Source of the DNA: CAZSXU01 sp964610505
GTDB lineage: Bacteria; Arandabacterota; Arandabacteria; JAGLYR01
Assembly: GCA_964610505.1 (NCBI GenBank)
Contig: CAZSXU010000022.1
Coordinates: 1 to 64,000 of the forward strand
Direction: 5' to 3'
Length of the DNA stretch: 64,000 bases
The notes beneath the pieces were generated by a model. That model saw nothing but the letters and a program-made list of their open reading frames with translations. It had not been told where the DNA came from and ran no database searches. The translations under genes were made by a program, and so were the position numbers. This document shows positions 1-9,511 of the stretch, piece by piece. Position 1 is the stretch's first letter; the number at the start of each line of letters is the position of its first letter.

Positions 1-706
1 AGTACATGTCCGTGAAAGCCCGGCCGTGTGTCAGGACCTGGTGAATGTGCCAGGGTACAACGATCGCCGCAAAGATCAGGATTCCCAGAATCGCGCTTCC
101 AGGCGCCAGGACTCTCCACATCCGGGAGAAAGCGAAGAACACGCCCAGCGCCACAAGGAGCGGCAGCACCACGGGTCCCTTTATCATGACCAGGCATCCG
201 AGAGAGGCAGCCAGTGGATAGAACCAGCGCCCGTCCCGCCTCATCCTCCAGAACAGGATCACGGAGAGGACATACAGGAAGACCACCTCGGGCTCGCACT
301 CGGCGGTTCGTCCGCAGTGCTCGTGGACGAATTGAGTGGAGGAGAGCAGAATGACCGCGCCCAGAAGGCCGGTGGAGGGTGAGAAGAGCATTCGGCCCAG
401 CAGCATCGTGAGGATCACCGCACCCGTTGCGAAGAGAGCGGAGGAGAAGCGTGCTCCGAACTCGTTTACCCCGAGGACCCGCATCGAGAGCGCCATCGCC
501 CAGATCTTGGCCGGAGGTTTCTCCAGGAAGGGCTCGCCCCCGTACCGTACGGTCAGATAGTCGCCGGTCTCGATCATCTCTCTGGCGGATTCCGCGTACC
601 GGGCTTCGTCGCCGTTTCGGTAGCTGCAGGCGCCGAGGTTCCAGAACAATACGAAACAGGCGCCGATGACGAGTCCCGCGGAGAGATAGAAGTAGCGTGA
701 ACGCAT
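1..706 (-). CDS. GT39/ArnT-like membrane glycosyltransferase, partial
   Basis: Only the N-terminal 235 codons are inside the window; the gene runs off the left edge. ATG at 706-704 is preceded by GGAAGG. The product starts with a hydrophobic segment (about residues 6-22), followed by the acidic loop DEARYAESAREM near residue 33. That loop is the catalytic first periplasmic loop of PMT/ArnT-type (GT39, GT-C fold) enzymes, which transfer a sugar from a polyprenyl-phosphate donor on the outer face of the inner membrane. Further transmembrane segments follow at about 85-105, 110-130, 145-160, 170-190 and 205-225. The acceptor is unknown. Three other large membrane glycosyltransferase-like genes lie in the window, each near a sulfatase-fold gene. 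Family assignment is firm, substrate is not inferable. Confidence 0.85.
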   Translation of the reverse strand, partial: MRSRYFYLSAGLVIGACFVLFWNLGACSYRNGDEARYAESAREMIETGDYLTVRYGGEPFLEKPPAKIWAMALSMRVLGVNEFGARFSSALFATGAVILTMLLGRMLFSPSTGLLGAVILLSSTQFVHEHCGRTAECEPEVVFLYVLSVILFWRMRRDGRWFYPLAASLGCLVMIKGPVVLPLLVALGVFFAFSRMWRVLAPGSAILGILIFAAIVVPWHIHQVLTHGRAFTDMY

Positions 707-834
707 CCTGGATGCCCTTCCGGCATGAAAAAACGCAGGACCAGCTTCGCGCTCTGGGGTACGTTCAGTAGACAATCAATGATTTCGGCTCGATCATCTG
801 CCACGCCCATATTCCGGCAGCGGAGTTACCCGGA

Positions 835-1137
835 CTACTTCCGAATCTCCCATCGGTCAAAGACCGTCCCGCTTGTGTCGATGACCTGCGCACGGAACAA
901 ACCCTCGAAGACTTCACACAGCACGAAGAAATGCAGGGAGTCCGTTCCGGCCCGGCACACCCCCGAGGGAAGATTCGACACGTTCGGAAACGGCCGGCCC
1001 CGCCGGTTCTTGCCGCCTCCGCAGGTCACGTAGATCGTGCCGCGCTCGCCGGGCGTATCCGCTCCCCCGGCCCGGCCGGCGGACAGGGGAAGCAGAGAAG
1101 CGACCAGGAGAAAGACAGCACATAACCGCACGGGCAT
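835..1137 (-). CDS. small secreted protein of unknown function
   Basis: 100 residues. I start at ATG 1137-1135, because AGGAG lies 9 nt upstream and the first 26 residues form a classic Sec signal peptide: Arg4, a hydrophobic core at about 5-20, and Ala/Gly at the likely cleavage site. A longer upstream frame exists but lacks coding character. The mature part is about 75 residues with three Cys (two spaced by about 11 residues, one further on), suggesting a small disulfide-stabilised periplasmic or secreted protein. I recognise no family. It is divergent from the sulfatase-fold gene at 1380. It could be a chance ORF, but the start signal and signal peptide argue against that. Confidence 0.55.
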   Translation of the reverse strand: MPVRLCAVFLLVASLLPLSAGRAGGADTPGERGTIYVTCGGGKNRRGRPFPNVSNLPSGVCRAGTDSLHFFVLCEVFEGLFRAQVIDTSGTVFDRWEIRK

Positions 1138-1267
1138 GCACGAATCTCCTGACGCCGGTTCATATCCGGGAGTGTGGGTGGACCCCATCACCGAGCCGCG
1201 CGTCACATCCACTGTAGTGAAAGTCGGCGGGAAACGCCAGCGCGGAGTCGGCCGGCCGGAAGCCGGG

Positions 1268-1296
1268 TTGCCAGCGCAGCACGGGTATGCTATGTT
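1268..1296 (+). promoter_or_regulatory. candidate sigma70-type promoter for the sulfatase-fold gene at 1380
   Basis: -35 TTGCCA at 1268-1273, 17-nt spacer, -10 TATGTT at 1291-1296. Predicted transcription start is near 1303, about 77 nt before the ATG. Match quality is moderate. Confidence 0.4.
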
Positions 1297-1379
1297 GCGG
1301 ACGCAGGCGCACTCACACCTGTCTCCGTCGCGCGGTGGACGTATGCGGTCGCGCGACGTGCGCTTCGGGAGTACGGCCG

Positions 1380-2834
1380 ATGTCGAACAGGAGTCTGCTG
1401 CTGACGATTGTCGCGCTGGCCGTGGCGGTGGGGATCTTCGTGTGGCACGGCACACGAGACCATGGGCTCGGTGACGGCGGCGATGCCCGTGAGATGGTGC
1501 CGTCGGATCGCCCTCCCAACATCGTCCTCATCGTCATGGACACCGTCCGGCGGGATCGGTTGTCGGTCTACGGCTACGAGCGGGACACGTCTCCCCGGTT
1601 GTGCGAGCTGGCCAAGACCGGGACGGTGTACGAGAACGCCCATTCCACGACGTGCTGGACGCCCCCGGCGCACGCCTCCCTGTTCACCGGTCTGTACCCG
1701 GTTGCCCACGGGACGACTCAAGAGAAGTGGACGGTCAATTGGGAGCTCGAGACTCTTGCGGAGGTGCTGGCCGGATCCGGGTATGAAACGGCGGCCATCG
1801 TCGAGAACCCCATGCTTGTCGGCATCCACGGCTACAAACAGGGGTTCTCGGTGTACCACGAGACCTGGCGGAGGAAGGCGGAGCCGACAACCGAGAACCT
1901 CGCCCTGGATCTCTATATCGAGACCCTCGACGGGCGGGACCCCGAGAGGCCTTTCTTCCTCTTCGTCAACCTCATCGAGCCCCACTCCCCGTACAATTCT
2001 TCGGGTCCGTTCTACGACCGGTTCCTCACCGATTCTTCGATCGATGTGGAGGGGAACGGTTGGAGAGGGTACTACGTCGGGCGCCGGGAGTTCACGGACG
2101 CGGAAGTCCGGCACCTGAACGAGCTGTACGATGCCGAGGTTCTTTTCACCGATCACCTGGTCGGGCGGATGGAGGACCACCTCCGCTCAAGGGGGCTCTG
2201 GGATCGGACGCTGTTCCTCGTGACGTCCGACCATGGAGAGAATATCGGCGACCACGATCACATGGACCACGTATTCTCTCTCTACGAAACCACCACTCAG
2301 ATCCCGCTCGTTATTCACTATCCTCCGCTCTTCCGGACCGGGTACCGGGACCCGCGGCCTGTCCAGATCAACGACGTGTTCCCCACGCTTCTCACAGTGG
2401 CGGGGATCGACCCAGGCCTTCACCCTTCGCAGGGCATGGATCTCCTTCGGGACGGGATTCCCGAGGATCGGCCCATCCTCTGTGAGTACTACTTTCCCCG
2501 GCAGGCCCTCCAGTGCTATCGCAACCCCAAAGACCGGGAAAACCCCCGCTTGGCCCCCTACAAGCGCCGGATCCGGTCGCTCGAGCAGAACGGGTGGAAA
2601 CTGGTCTGGGGGAGCGATGGGCAACACGAACTGTATGATTTGACCGGCGACGCCTTCGAAGAGACGAATCTTTTGCAGGGCGGTGGGGAATCCAAGACCG
2701 CACGACGGCTCGAAGGACTGCTCTCGGTTCTCTTGGAGAGGCGGGGCCGTGGCCGGCCGCTGGAGACGCCCCCCCCACCGGATAGCCTTGACAGCGACAC
2801 ACGCGAGGCGTTGCGTTCGTTAGGATATCTGTAA
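1380..2834 (+). CDS. sulfatase-fold (alkaline phosphatase superfamily) enzyme, Thr nucleophile type
   Basis: 484 residues. ATG 1380 gives a membrane anchor at residues 5-21, with the catalytic domain outside the cytoplasm. The metal-site motif VMDTVRRDR lies near residue 52 and TSDHGEN near 285, both typical of the sulfatase/phosphodiesterase branch of the alkaline phosphatase superfamily. At the position where true sulfatases carry formylglycine (Cys/Ser-x-Pro-x-Arg) this protein has Thr94 in TPPAHASLFTG. Cys92 is two residues off register. Thr is the nucleophile in phosphoglycerol and phosphoethanolamine transferases of the same fold, so phosphotransfer or phosphodiester hydrolysis on envelope glycans is as likely as sulfate ester hydrolysis. 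The C-terminus ALRSLGYL matches three paralogues here. Probably works with the neighbouring membrane glycosyltransferases (inference). Confidence 0.88.
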   Translation: MSNRSLLLTIVALAVAVGIFVWHGTRDHGLGDGGDAREMVPSDRPPNIVLIVMDTVRRDRLSVYGYERDTSPRLCELAKTGTVYENAHSTTCWTPPAHASLFTGLYPVAHGTTQEKWTVNWELETLAEVLAGSGYETAAIVENPMLVGIHGYKQGFSVYHETWRRKAEPTTENLALDLYIETLDGRDPERPFFLFVNLIEPHSPYNSSGPFYDRFLTDSSIDVEGNGWRGYYVGRREFTDAEVRHLNELYDAEVLFTDHLVGRMEDHLRSRGLWDRTLFLVTSDHGENIGDHDHMDHVFSLYETTTQIPLVIHYPPLFRTGYRDPRPVQINDVFPTLLTVAGIDPGLHPSQGMDLLRDGIPEDRPILCEYYFPRQALQCYRNPKDRENPRLAPYKRRIRSLEQNGWKLVWGSDGQHELYDLTGDAFEETNLLQGGGESKTARRLEGLLSVLLERRGRGRPLETPPPPDSLDSDTREALRSLGYL

Positions 2835-3081
2835 GACCGCGTTGTAAGAGATAGCACACTTCGTTTATTCGCCTTCCCTAAGTCCATGGCATTCCAGTCG
2901 TGGGCCCATTCTCGGCTAAGCTCCCAACCTTGATATGACGATGAGGATACCGAGAAGTGCTCGCTCCATCACCCGGCGGCGAAGGGCGTTGTTGTGTCCG
3001 CAAAAAGTGGGCGGAGAACGTCAGTGACCGAACCGCCGTCCCGAACCAGAGGTTCGGGAATCATCCGAGACGACAACACGC

Positions 3082-6000
3082 ATGAAGGGGGTTCTCTTGG
3101 GTCCGGAGATTGGGGAGGCAGTTGCACAGGGAAGCGGGTATGCCCTCGCGAGCGCCGCCGCAGTGGCGATGATGCTGATGGTCGGCTTTCTCGTGCTTGC
3201 CCGAAGCCCATCGTCCCTGGTCAGTCGATCGTTCATGGGTATGGTCATCGCGTGCTGCCTGTGGATGGGGGGACGAGCCGGCACCTTCGGCAGCTTGACG
3301 CCCGAGGAAGCCGCGAGCTGGTACCGCCTCTCCTTCGTTGGCCTGGCGTTTCTGCCTTCGGCCGTGTTCCTGTTCGCCGCCTCGGCCGCCGTGCAGGCCA
3401 AGCGATGGCTGAAGGCGATTGTCGCCCTGCTGACCATGTCCTCGGGGCTGTCTCTCTTCAGCTTCGTCCGTCCTGGCGCCATCAGTACCATCGTTGCCAA
3501 TCCTTTCACCGGTTGGTACGCGCGCTTCACTATCGGCGGATACATCTTCATCGCATGGCTTGTCGTCGTGACGATATTCTCGGCCGCCATCCTGCTTCGC
3601 TCGTCCATTCCGAGCAGCGCCATTCAAAGGAGAGAGAAGACGCGGATCCGCGTGATTCTCATCGCCCTGGCGGCGGGGTACACGGCACTCTTTGATTTCC
3701 TTCCTGCCATCGGGTTCGGCCATCCTCCCATCGCCCACTTCTCGCTTCTGGTCGGCATCGTTCTCTGCGGCTACGCCGTGGGCCGGTACCGGGTGGTGGT
3801 GCTCACCCCCTCCGCCGCCGGGGACGCCATCGCCAGCACGATGCAGGAAGCCCTCTTCTTCATGGATTTGGAGGGAAGGATTCTCTTCACGAACCGGGCG
3901 TTGAACAGCTTGCTGGGCTACCGGGAGGAAGACCTGAACGGGCGGGAGTGGAAAGCGTTGTTTGCTCCGGAGATGCCGGTCGAGCTCGATCTCGGGGCGA
4001 AAGGTCGAGGGTTGGCCGGAGTCCGGAGAGCGACTCTCCAGACGCGGACAGGGGGCAGGATTTCGGCGACGATCACCGTCCGGCCCTATTTCGATGAGGA
4101 CGGGGATACGACGGGATTCGTCGGGCTCGCCCTGGAGCAGACGGAAGCGACCCGGTTGGAAAACCGCGTCGACGAACTGGAGACGGAAATCAAAGCGATC
4201 TTCAGCACCTCCATGTTCGGCGTTTACATGCTCTCGGGAGGCACACTGCAGTCCGTCAATGACAGGGCGGCATCGATGCTGGGTTACACCAGAGAAGAGA
4301 TGCCGGGAATCGACCTGAGGAGCGTGATCCATCCCGAAGACCTCAACCGGGTGATGAGCCGAGTGGCCATGAGGGAACGGGGGGAAAATCCGGAGAATCA
4401 CTACGTTCTTCGAGCGCTTCACAAGAACGGCGGGACGAGATACATCGAGATCTTCTCGATGTCCGTTCCACGCAACGGGGAGTTCGTCATCCTGGGGCTT
4501 GCCCTGGACATCACGCAGCAGAAAACGGCCGACGAGGAGATTTCCCGGGCGCGCGAGTTCAGCGAGTGGATTCTAAAGAATTCCGCGGCGGGAATTCTCC
4601 TTGCGGATCATCAGGGCAGGATCACGCTTGCCAACTCGACGGCGGTTGAGATCCTGGGTGCGGAATCCACGAGCTCGGTTGAGGGACGTCACATTCGCGA
4701 TACCCTCCTCGGCAACGACCCCGACGTCAGCGCCTTCTTCGAGGACGGTGCCGAAGGGGATGCGGCCGAGTTGCCGGGCCTCGCGAATCACCGGCTGAAG
4801 ACGGGGGGCGACCGCCCGCTGTTCCTCTCCCTCCTCGCGTCGCCGCCCGCCGCCGGCATGGAGGGGGATTTCCTGCTGATGATCGACCGCGTTCCCGAAG
4901 CAGGGGCTGCTCCCATCAGCGGGGAAACCGTGTCGTTGGGGCCGGGGGCCGAGTGGATGCGGCTGATTCTGGCGAGCGTGTCCAGAGAAATCGGGGGGCT
5001 TCTGGGGGGAATCCTGGGGTATGCATCCCTGGCGCGGGCCCTCCTTCCGGCGGAGGAGAAGGTCAGCGGCTACATCGATTCCATTGCTCAGTCCGCTCGG
5101 AAGACACTGGACATCACGGGGCGGTTCGGGCATCCTGGCCCGGCGCAGAGCGGCGAGGCCGCCCGTTTGGACGTCAACGAGGTCGTGGACACCGTCGTCG
5201 AACAACTTCGCTCGAATGTGTCTTCTCCGATTGAGATCGATACCTCGCTGGCGGACGAACTCCCTCCGGTGCCCGGGGTGTCCCATCAACTCACCGAGGC
5301 TCTCCTGCAACTCGGCGTCAATGCCGTCGATGCCATGCCGGAAGGCGGAAGACTCGGCTTCGCCACGAGAGAAGTTCATCTCGATACGAGCGCCGACGGG
5401 CGTTCGGGAGCACCCCGCCACGGCCGGTGCGTCTGCGTTGAGGTCATCGACTCCGGGACCGGGATTCCCGAAGACGTTCGGGACCAGATCTTTGATCCCT
5501 TCTTCACGACCAAGCACACCGCGGGCGCGGGAGTGGGCCTCTACCTTGCCCGCTCGATCGTGGGAAACCACGGAGGCTCGATCTTTGTCGATAGCCGTCC
5601 CGGAGAGGGCTCAGTATTCCGCGTGTGCCTTCCGTTGTCGACCGAGAGCCCGGAATCGACCGAGAAGGACATAGGGGGCAGCGAGAAGAACGAAGGACAC
5701 GTGCTCATCGTAGACGACGAGCCCGCCGTGCGCGAAGTCGGGTCCGAGCTCCTCGAGGAGCTGGGGTATGAGGTGCATACGGCGCCCGACGGCGCCGAGG
5801 CCCTCGACCTGATCGAGAAACACAAGTCCGTGGACGTGGTGGTGCTGGATATGGTGATGCCGAGGCTCAACGGCGAGCAGACCTTCAATCGGCTTCAGGA
5901 CATGGATCCTTCCATCAAAGTGGTCATTTCGTCCGGCTACACGGAAGACGAAAAAGTCCGAGAGCTTCTGGAGCGGGGCGCGACGGCGTTCGTCCAGAAA

Positions 6001-6087
6001 CCCTACCGCGCGCAGACGATGGCCAGGGCCGTTCGGGAAGCGATGCGGTTGAGGTCCGTCTCCGCAACGGGGACCTCGACTCTCTGA
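3082..6087 (+). CDS. membrane hybrid sensor kinase (7TM-PAS-PAS-PAS-HATPase-REC) with degenerate H-box
   Basis: 1001 residues. The N-terminal about 230 residues contain seven hydrophobic segments (7TM histidine-kinase sensor type). They are followed by three PAS-like modules (about 235-345, 350-480, 485-610), a DHp/HATPase unit (about 620-860) and a C-terminal receiver (about 872-990). The ATPase motifs are intact: NAVDAMPEGG, DSGTGIPEDV, GAGVGLYLARS. The receiver has VDDEP, the acceptor Asp in LDMVMP, and the KPY lysine. The H-box aligns with the usual IAHDFNNLL as VSREIGGLL, so the acceptor His is Arg635 and the Asn pair is Gly-Gly. Either it cannot autophosphorylate in cis, or it acts as a phosphatase or receives phosphate from a partner. 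It is convergent with the gene at 6162-7829. The nearest upstream promoter-like box is TTCCCTAA at 2874. Confidence 0.92.
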   Translation: MKGVLLGPEIGEAVAQGSGYALASAAAVAMMLMVGFLVLARSPSSLVSRSFMGMVIACCLWMGGRAGTFGSLTPEEAASWYRLSFVGLAFLPSAVFLFAASAAVQAKRWLKAIVALLTMSSGLSLFSFVRPGAISTIVANPFTGWYARFTIGGYIFIAWLVVVTIFSAAILLRSSIPSSAIQRREKTRIRVILIALAAGYTALFDFLPAIGFGHPPIAHFSLLVGIVLCGYAVGRYRVVVLTPSAAGDAIASTMQEALFFMDLEGRILFTNRALNSLLGYREEDLNGREWKALFAPEMPVELDLGAKGRGLAGVRRATLQTRTGGRISATITVRPYFDEDGDTTGFVGLALEQTEATRLENRVDELETEIKAIFSTSMFGVYMLSGGTLQSVNDRAASMLGYTREEMPGIDLRSVIHPEDLNRVMSRVAMRERGENPENHYVLRALHKNGGTRYIEIFSMSVPRNGEFVILGLALDITQQKTADEEISRAREFSEWILKNSAAGILLADHQGRITLANSTAVEILGAESTSSVEGRHIRDTLLGNDPDVSAFFEDGAEGDAAELPGLANHRLKTGGDRPLFLSLLASPPAAGMEGDFLLMIDRVPEAGAAPISGETVSLGPGAEWMRLILASVSREIGGLLGGILGYASLARALLPAEEKVSGYIDSIAQSARKTLDITGRFGHPGPAQSGEAARLDVNEVVDTVVEQLRSNVSSPIEIDTSLADELPPVPGVSHQLTEALLQLGVNAVDAMPEGGRLGFATREVHLDTSADGRSGAPRHGRCVCVEVIDSGTGIPEDVRDQIFDPFFTTKHTAGAGVGLYLARSIVGNHGGSIFVDSRPGEGSVFRVCLPLSTESPESTEKDIGGSEKNEGHVLIVDDEPAVREVGSELLEELGYEVHTAPDGAEALDLIEKHKSVDVVVLDMVMPRLNGEQTFNRLQDMDPSIKVVISSGYTEDEKVRELLERGATAFVQKPYRAQTMARAVREAMRLRSVSATGTSTL

Positions 6088-6125
6088 GCAGCAACGGAAT
6101 CGAGCACAGGACTCGTTCGGGCAGC

Positions 6126-6185
6126 GGCTTGAATCTCGGCAAGGCGTCGGGCTCATCTACACTATGGCTTGAACCTCGGCAAGGC
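6126..6185. repeat. 20-bp imperfect direct repeat, two copies
   Basis: The 20-mer GGCTTGAAYCTCGGCAAGGC occurs at 6126-6145 and 6166-6185 (one C/T difference), 20 bp apart, in the short spacer between convergent genes. The second copy supplies the stop codon and last residues (ALPRFKP) of the minus-strand gene. Confidence 0.8.
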
Positions 6186-7829
6186 ACACGATGAACCGAT
6201 CGCCGGCGGCGCCTCGCCTTCGGCCTTTGCCCGGCGCCACACCGCGAAATTCTCCTCCGAGACTCCCGCCCGACCGCGAAACGTCCACGAGCGCTCCGCG
6301 TTGTAGGTCCAGCCGAGAGTTTCGGAATCCCCGCCGCCGTGGGTCGTGATGAGCAGGCGGTTCGAGACCATCCCGATGCCGGTCGCCTGATCGGCCGCCC
6401 ATTCCCGATCCCCGCGGTTGCAGTCGACGGGGACCCACCCGTAGTTGGGTAGATAGACCTCGGCCCATCGGTGGAAAGCTTCGTCCACGCTGGCGTCGTC
6501 GCCCCGGACGGCGATCCCGGCCTCGTAGCGGGCCGGAAGCCCCGAGGCCCGGGCCAGGGCGATAAAGAGGAACGTATACTCGGAGCAGGATCCCGTCCCG
6601 CGCTGGATCAGCGTCGTCGGGATGTCCCAGCCGCCCACCATCTCGTACTCCAGGGTTCGGATCACCCAGTTGAATATCTTGCGGGCGATCCAGTAGGGAT
6701 TCTTCTCATCGCCCACCACGGAGCGGGCGGTCTCTTGAATCAAGGGGTCGTGGATGCGGTAACGGGTGCCGTCGATGAGGTACGCCTTCCGAACGTCCGC
6801 AGGGATGCTCTCCAGCCGGCCGACCTTCTCCGGAAAGATCACGTATCGCAGATCGGCCATCTTGGCGTGAGCCAGATACCCGACCTCCACGGTGCGCCCG
6901 GGCGCGATGTCCTCGAAGTGAAAGTGCGCCTGCCTGAGGCCCCAGCGGTCCGTGACGATTTCGAAAGTGTCCGGAAAGAAACTCGTGGGAGAGAGCAGGA
7001 CCTGGTGCTCCAGGTCGTCCAACGGCCAGGCCACGTAGAAATCCATGGTTTGCAGTCGATCGGGCCCGTCGTTCCTGAGACGATTGGCAAAGGTCACGTA
7101 GGACTCCCTCCAATCGAGAGCCACATAGGGATCCCCGTCTCGAACCGGAAGGGCGTCGATGGTCAACGTTTCGAAGTCTGCGACCCAGAGGCGCTCGTTC
7201 CCGTAGGCCAGCCCCGTTGGGAAAGGGCCCGGGGATTTGAGGACGACGATCACGGTGCCGTTGTCGGGCGTGATCATGTAGATCTCGTCTTTTAGACGAT
7301 CCGACACCCAGAGGTACGCGCCGTCGTGCGCCAGACCTCTGGGGTCCCGATGGGGCGAGGCGTAGTAGTTGAGGATGGTCCCGTCACCCGGAAGGAGCTC
7401 GTAGATGGTACGCTCGGTGCGGTCGGCCAGCCAGAGGGTCTTGCCGTCCGAAGCCAGCCCGGCCGGGCCCTCGCCCGGCGTCTCGTAGCTGGTGTGCACG
7501 ATGCCCGTTCGGGGATCGATCTGGTAAATGCGCTTCGCCAGATCGTCGGACACGTAGAGATACCCGTCCGCCCAGGCGAGGCCCTGGGGCCGGAATCCGG
7601 GCGCCTTCAGGCTGTCGCGAACGCTCCCGTCCGATGCGCTCAGCCGGTAGATCCATGCGCGCTCCCAATCCGCCATCCAGAGATCGCGGCCGTCCCATGC
7701 GAGATCCGACGGCGTCGAGCAGCCCGTCTCAAACGAGAGAACGGGAGTTTCAGGCGAAGTCGCGAGGGCGGCGACCGCCCCCGCCAGGACCGCACAGGTG
7801 AGCATCGAAATCATGAGAAACCGTGTCAT
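6162..7829 (-). CDS. secreted beta-propeller (NHL/streptogramin-lyase-like) fused to transglutaminase-core domain
   Basis: 555 residues. ATG 7829-7827 overlaps the TGA of the upstream membrane protein (ATGA), showing translational coupling. A signal peptide covers residues 1-23. Residues about 30-240 form short repeats of the LWVADxxxxxIYxLxxxxG type, about five blades of a Vgb/NHL-like propeller. A beta-rich linker follows. Residues about 385-500 carry a transglutaminase/papain-like core with the triad visible as GSCSEYTF (Cys), FHRWAEVY (His) and VPVDCNRGD (Asp). Such cores in bacteria are usually peptidases or amidases acting outside the cytoplasm. The last residues lie inside a direct repeat copy. 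The domain assignments are secure. The target is unknown, perhaps an envelope polymer built by the two upstream membrane proteins. Confidence 0.88.
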   Translation of the reverse strand: MTRFLMISMLTCAVLAGAVAALATSPETPVLSFETGCSTPSDLAWDGRDLWMADWERAWIYRLSASDGSVRDSLKAPGFRPQGLAWADGYLYVSDDLAKRIYQIDPRTGIVHTSYETPGEGPAGLASDGKTLWLADRTERTIYELLPGDGTILNYYASPHRDPRGLAHDGAYLWVSDRLKDEIYMITPDNGTVIVVLKSPGPFPTGLAYGNERLWVADFETLTIDALPVRDGDPYVALDWRESYVTFANRLRNDGPDRLQTMDFYVAWPLDDLEHQVLLSPTSFFPDTFEIVTDRWGLRQAHFHFEDIAPGRTVEVGYLAHAKMADLRYVIFPEKVGRLESIPADVRKAYLIDGTRYRIHDPLIQETARSVVGDEKNPYWIARKIFNWVIRTLEYEMVGGWDIPTTLIQRGTGSCSEYTFLFIALARASGLPARYEAGIAVRGDDASVDEAFHRWAEVYLPNYGWVPVDCNRGDREWAADQATGIGMVSNRLLITTHGGGDSETLGWTYNAERSWTFRGRAGVSEENFAVWRRAKAEGEAPPAIGSSCALPRFKP

Positions 7830-9511
7830 GGCACGCCTCCGGATTCGGATGGAGAAGTCATCCCTTGTTTCCGTTTCATGAACACGAGGTTCCCGATCAC
7901 GGCGTCCGACGTGTAGTGTTCCATGATCCAGTCGTAGATCGTCCGAGCGTAGACGGGGAACCGCCGCTCGACGTTGCCGTCGATGGCCATTTCCGTATAG
8001 AGAATGACGCGCGTGTTCCCCGCGTCGACGTCTCGAATGAAGGCTTCTTCCTCCGCCTTCCCGAGAGAACGCCGAACGTGGGCGTAGCGAGTCGGATTCG
8101 TGCGATCGAAGAGGAAGTACACGAGTTGGAACCCGGGAACGCTCAGGATGCAGTCGCCCGGCCGGGTGTTCTCGTCGAGATATGCACGGACGGCCTCGAG
8201 AAACGCCGCGCGCCTTTCGCCGACGACGAGAGGCGCGCGCTCCAGCCGGAGCGGCTCCGTCTGCCCGCGCACAAGCAGGGCCGAACCGGTATATTCCACG
8301 GATCGAATATAGAGTCCCTCGGCCCGCAGCGCGTGAAAGGATGAGGGTTTCCGAATCTGATCGCAGCCCCAGAGCAGCGGGCCGCCGATGTAGAGCACGG
8401 GGAGAATGAACAGGACGGTCGCCAAAAGACCGCGAAACCGGGAGGCGGAAATCTTCGGCGAGAGGGACGAGAAGATGGAATACAGGCAGACGATCAGAAG
8501 CAGGTAGACCGGCTGGAGGCTCTGGTAGAGATGGGGAAAGTCCGAACGCCACAGGCTCTGGTTGAAACACCCCACGGACAGAATCAGCGCGCCTAGGAGA
8601 ACACGGTCCGAGCGGTCGAAGGTCCGCCGCAACGCTCGCGTGATCGAGCGTCCCGCCGCGAGCAGAAACACGATCGGAGGCAGATAGAACAAGGATTTCA
8701 GGAGGACGACCGGCGCGGCGTGCAACCGTCCATATTCCGTGACGGGCCAGAAGTTCGGGAACGGCAGCCGGTTCGTCCGATTGTCCCTCAGGCCTTCGAC
8801 CAGCATGCCCCGAAACATGTCGCCGAGAGCTCCGGCGGCGGAAAACGCAATCAGCACGGGGGCCACCGGGAGGACGATGCCGAGGATGAATGCACCCGCT
8901 CGGCGGCGGAGGAAGCGCCATCGCCGAGACGGCTCCTCCGCCCGCGCGATCAGGACAACGATGGCCAGGATGCCGACGGCTCCGAATCCCGCGACGTCCT
9001 GGCGGAGAAGTGCAGTGACGCCCGTGAGAATCCCGATCCACAAACAAGATCTCGCGCCCGGATGATCGATCAGGTGGACCATGGCAAGAAGCAGGAGAAA
9101 GGCGGAGAAGGAGAAGGGTGTCTTGTGCCACGGCCCGGGGACAAGCGTAACCAGGACCGCCAGCAGCAATCCGAACGCACGGGAGCTGAGCCGCCTTCCG
9201 ACCCAGTAGGCCATCCCGGTCTTGACGGCCAGCAACACGGCCCAGGCGGCGCGCACCACAAGGAGGTTCTTCCCAAACGCCAGAAACAGAAGGGCGAAGA
9301 GGTAGAATCGCCCGGGCGCGTAGGTGTGGTGGAAATCCCGGTAGATCACCTGACCCTGCAGAATGCGGGAAACTCCCTCGACCAGATACCCCTCGTCCTC
9401 CATGTACCCGTAGCGGGAGTAGCTCAGGAAATAGAACAGGCTTGCCGCCGCGGCCCCCAGGGCCAACAGCAGGTCCGTTCTGGTCAGGGCGCGGGTGGAT
9501 TTCAGGATCAC
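7826..9511 (-). CDS. polytopic GT39-like membrane glycosyltransferase
   Basis: 561 residues from a GTG start at 9511. I chose it because GTGA overlaps the upstream stop (TGA at 9510-9508) and GGAGG lies 5 nt before it; longer upstream frames read through the previous gene. About ten hydrophobic segments are visible. The first large loop contains YMEDEGYLVEG, the acidic motif position of GT-C/GT39 enzymes, followed by GQVIYRDFHHTYAPG. The C-terminal about 150 residues form a soluble extracytoplasmic domain. It is the middle member of a coupled minus-strand trio: YfhO-like at 9508-11928, this gene, and propeller-transglutaminase at 6162-7829. Likely role: transfer of a lipid-linked sugar to an envelope or secreted acceptor (inference from family). 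Confidence 0.85.
   Translation of the reverse strand: MILKSTRALTRTDLLLALGAAAASLFYFLSYSRYGYMEDEGYLVEGVSRILQGQVIYRDFHHTYAPGRFYLFALLFLAFGKNLLVVRAAWAVLLAVKTGMAYWVGRRLSSRAFGLLLAVLVTLVPGPWHKTPFSFSAFLLLLAMVHLIDHPGARSCLWIGILTGVTALLRQDVAGFGAVGILAIVVLIARAEEPSRRWRFLRRRAGAFILGIVLPVAPVLIAFSAAGALGDMFRGMLVEGLRDNRTNRLPFPNFWPVTEYGRLHAAPVVLLKSLFYLPPIVFLLAAGRSITRALRRTFDRSDRVLLGALILSVGCFNQSLWRSDFPHLYQSLQPVYLLLIVCLYSIFSSLSPKISASRFRGLLATVLFILPVLYIGGPLLWGCDQIRKPSSFHALRAEGLYIRSVEYTGSALLVRGQTEPLRLERAPLVVGERRAAFLEAVRAYLDENTRPGDCILSVPGFQLVYFLFDRTNPTRYAHVRRSLGKAEEEAFIRDVDAGNTRVILYTEMAIDGNVERRFPVYARTIYDWIMEHYTSDAVIGNLVFMKRKQGMTSPSESGGVP

Noticed and set aside
1290..2180. Long minus-strand open frames opposite sulfatase-fold, kinase, LeuRS and IleRS genes
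   Set aside because: All are antisense shadows produced by high-GC third positions; none shows family motifs.
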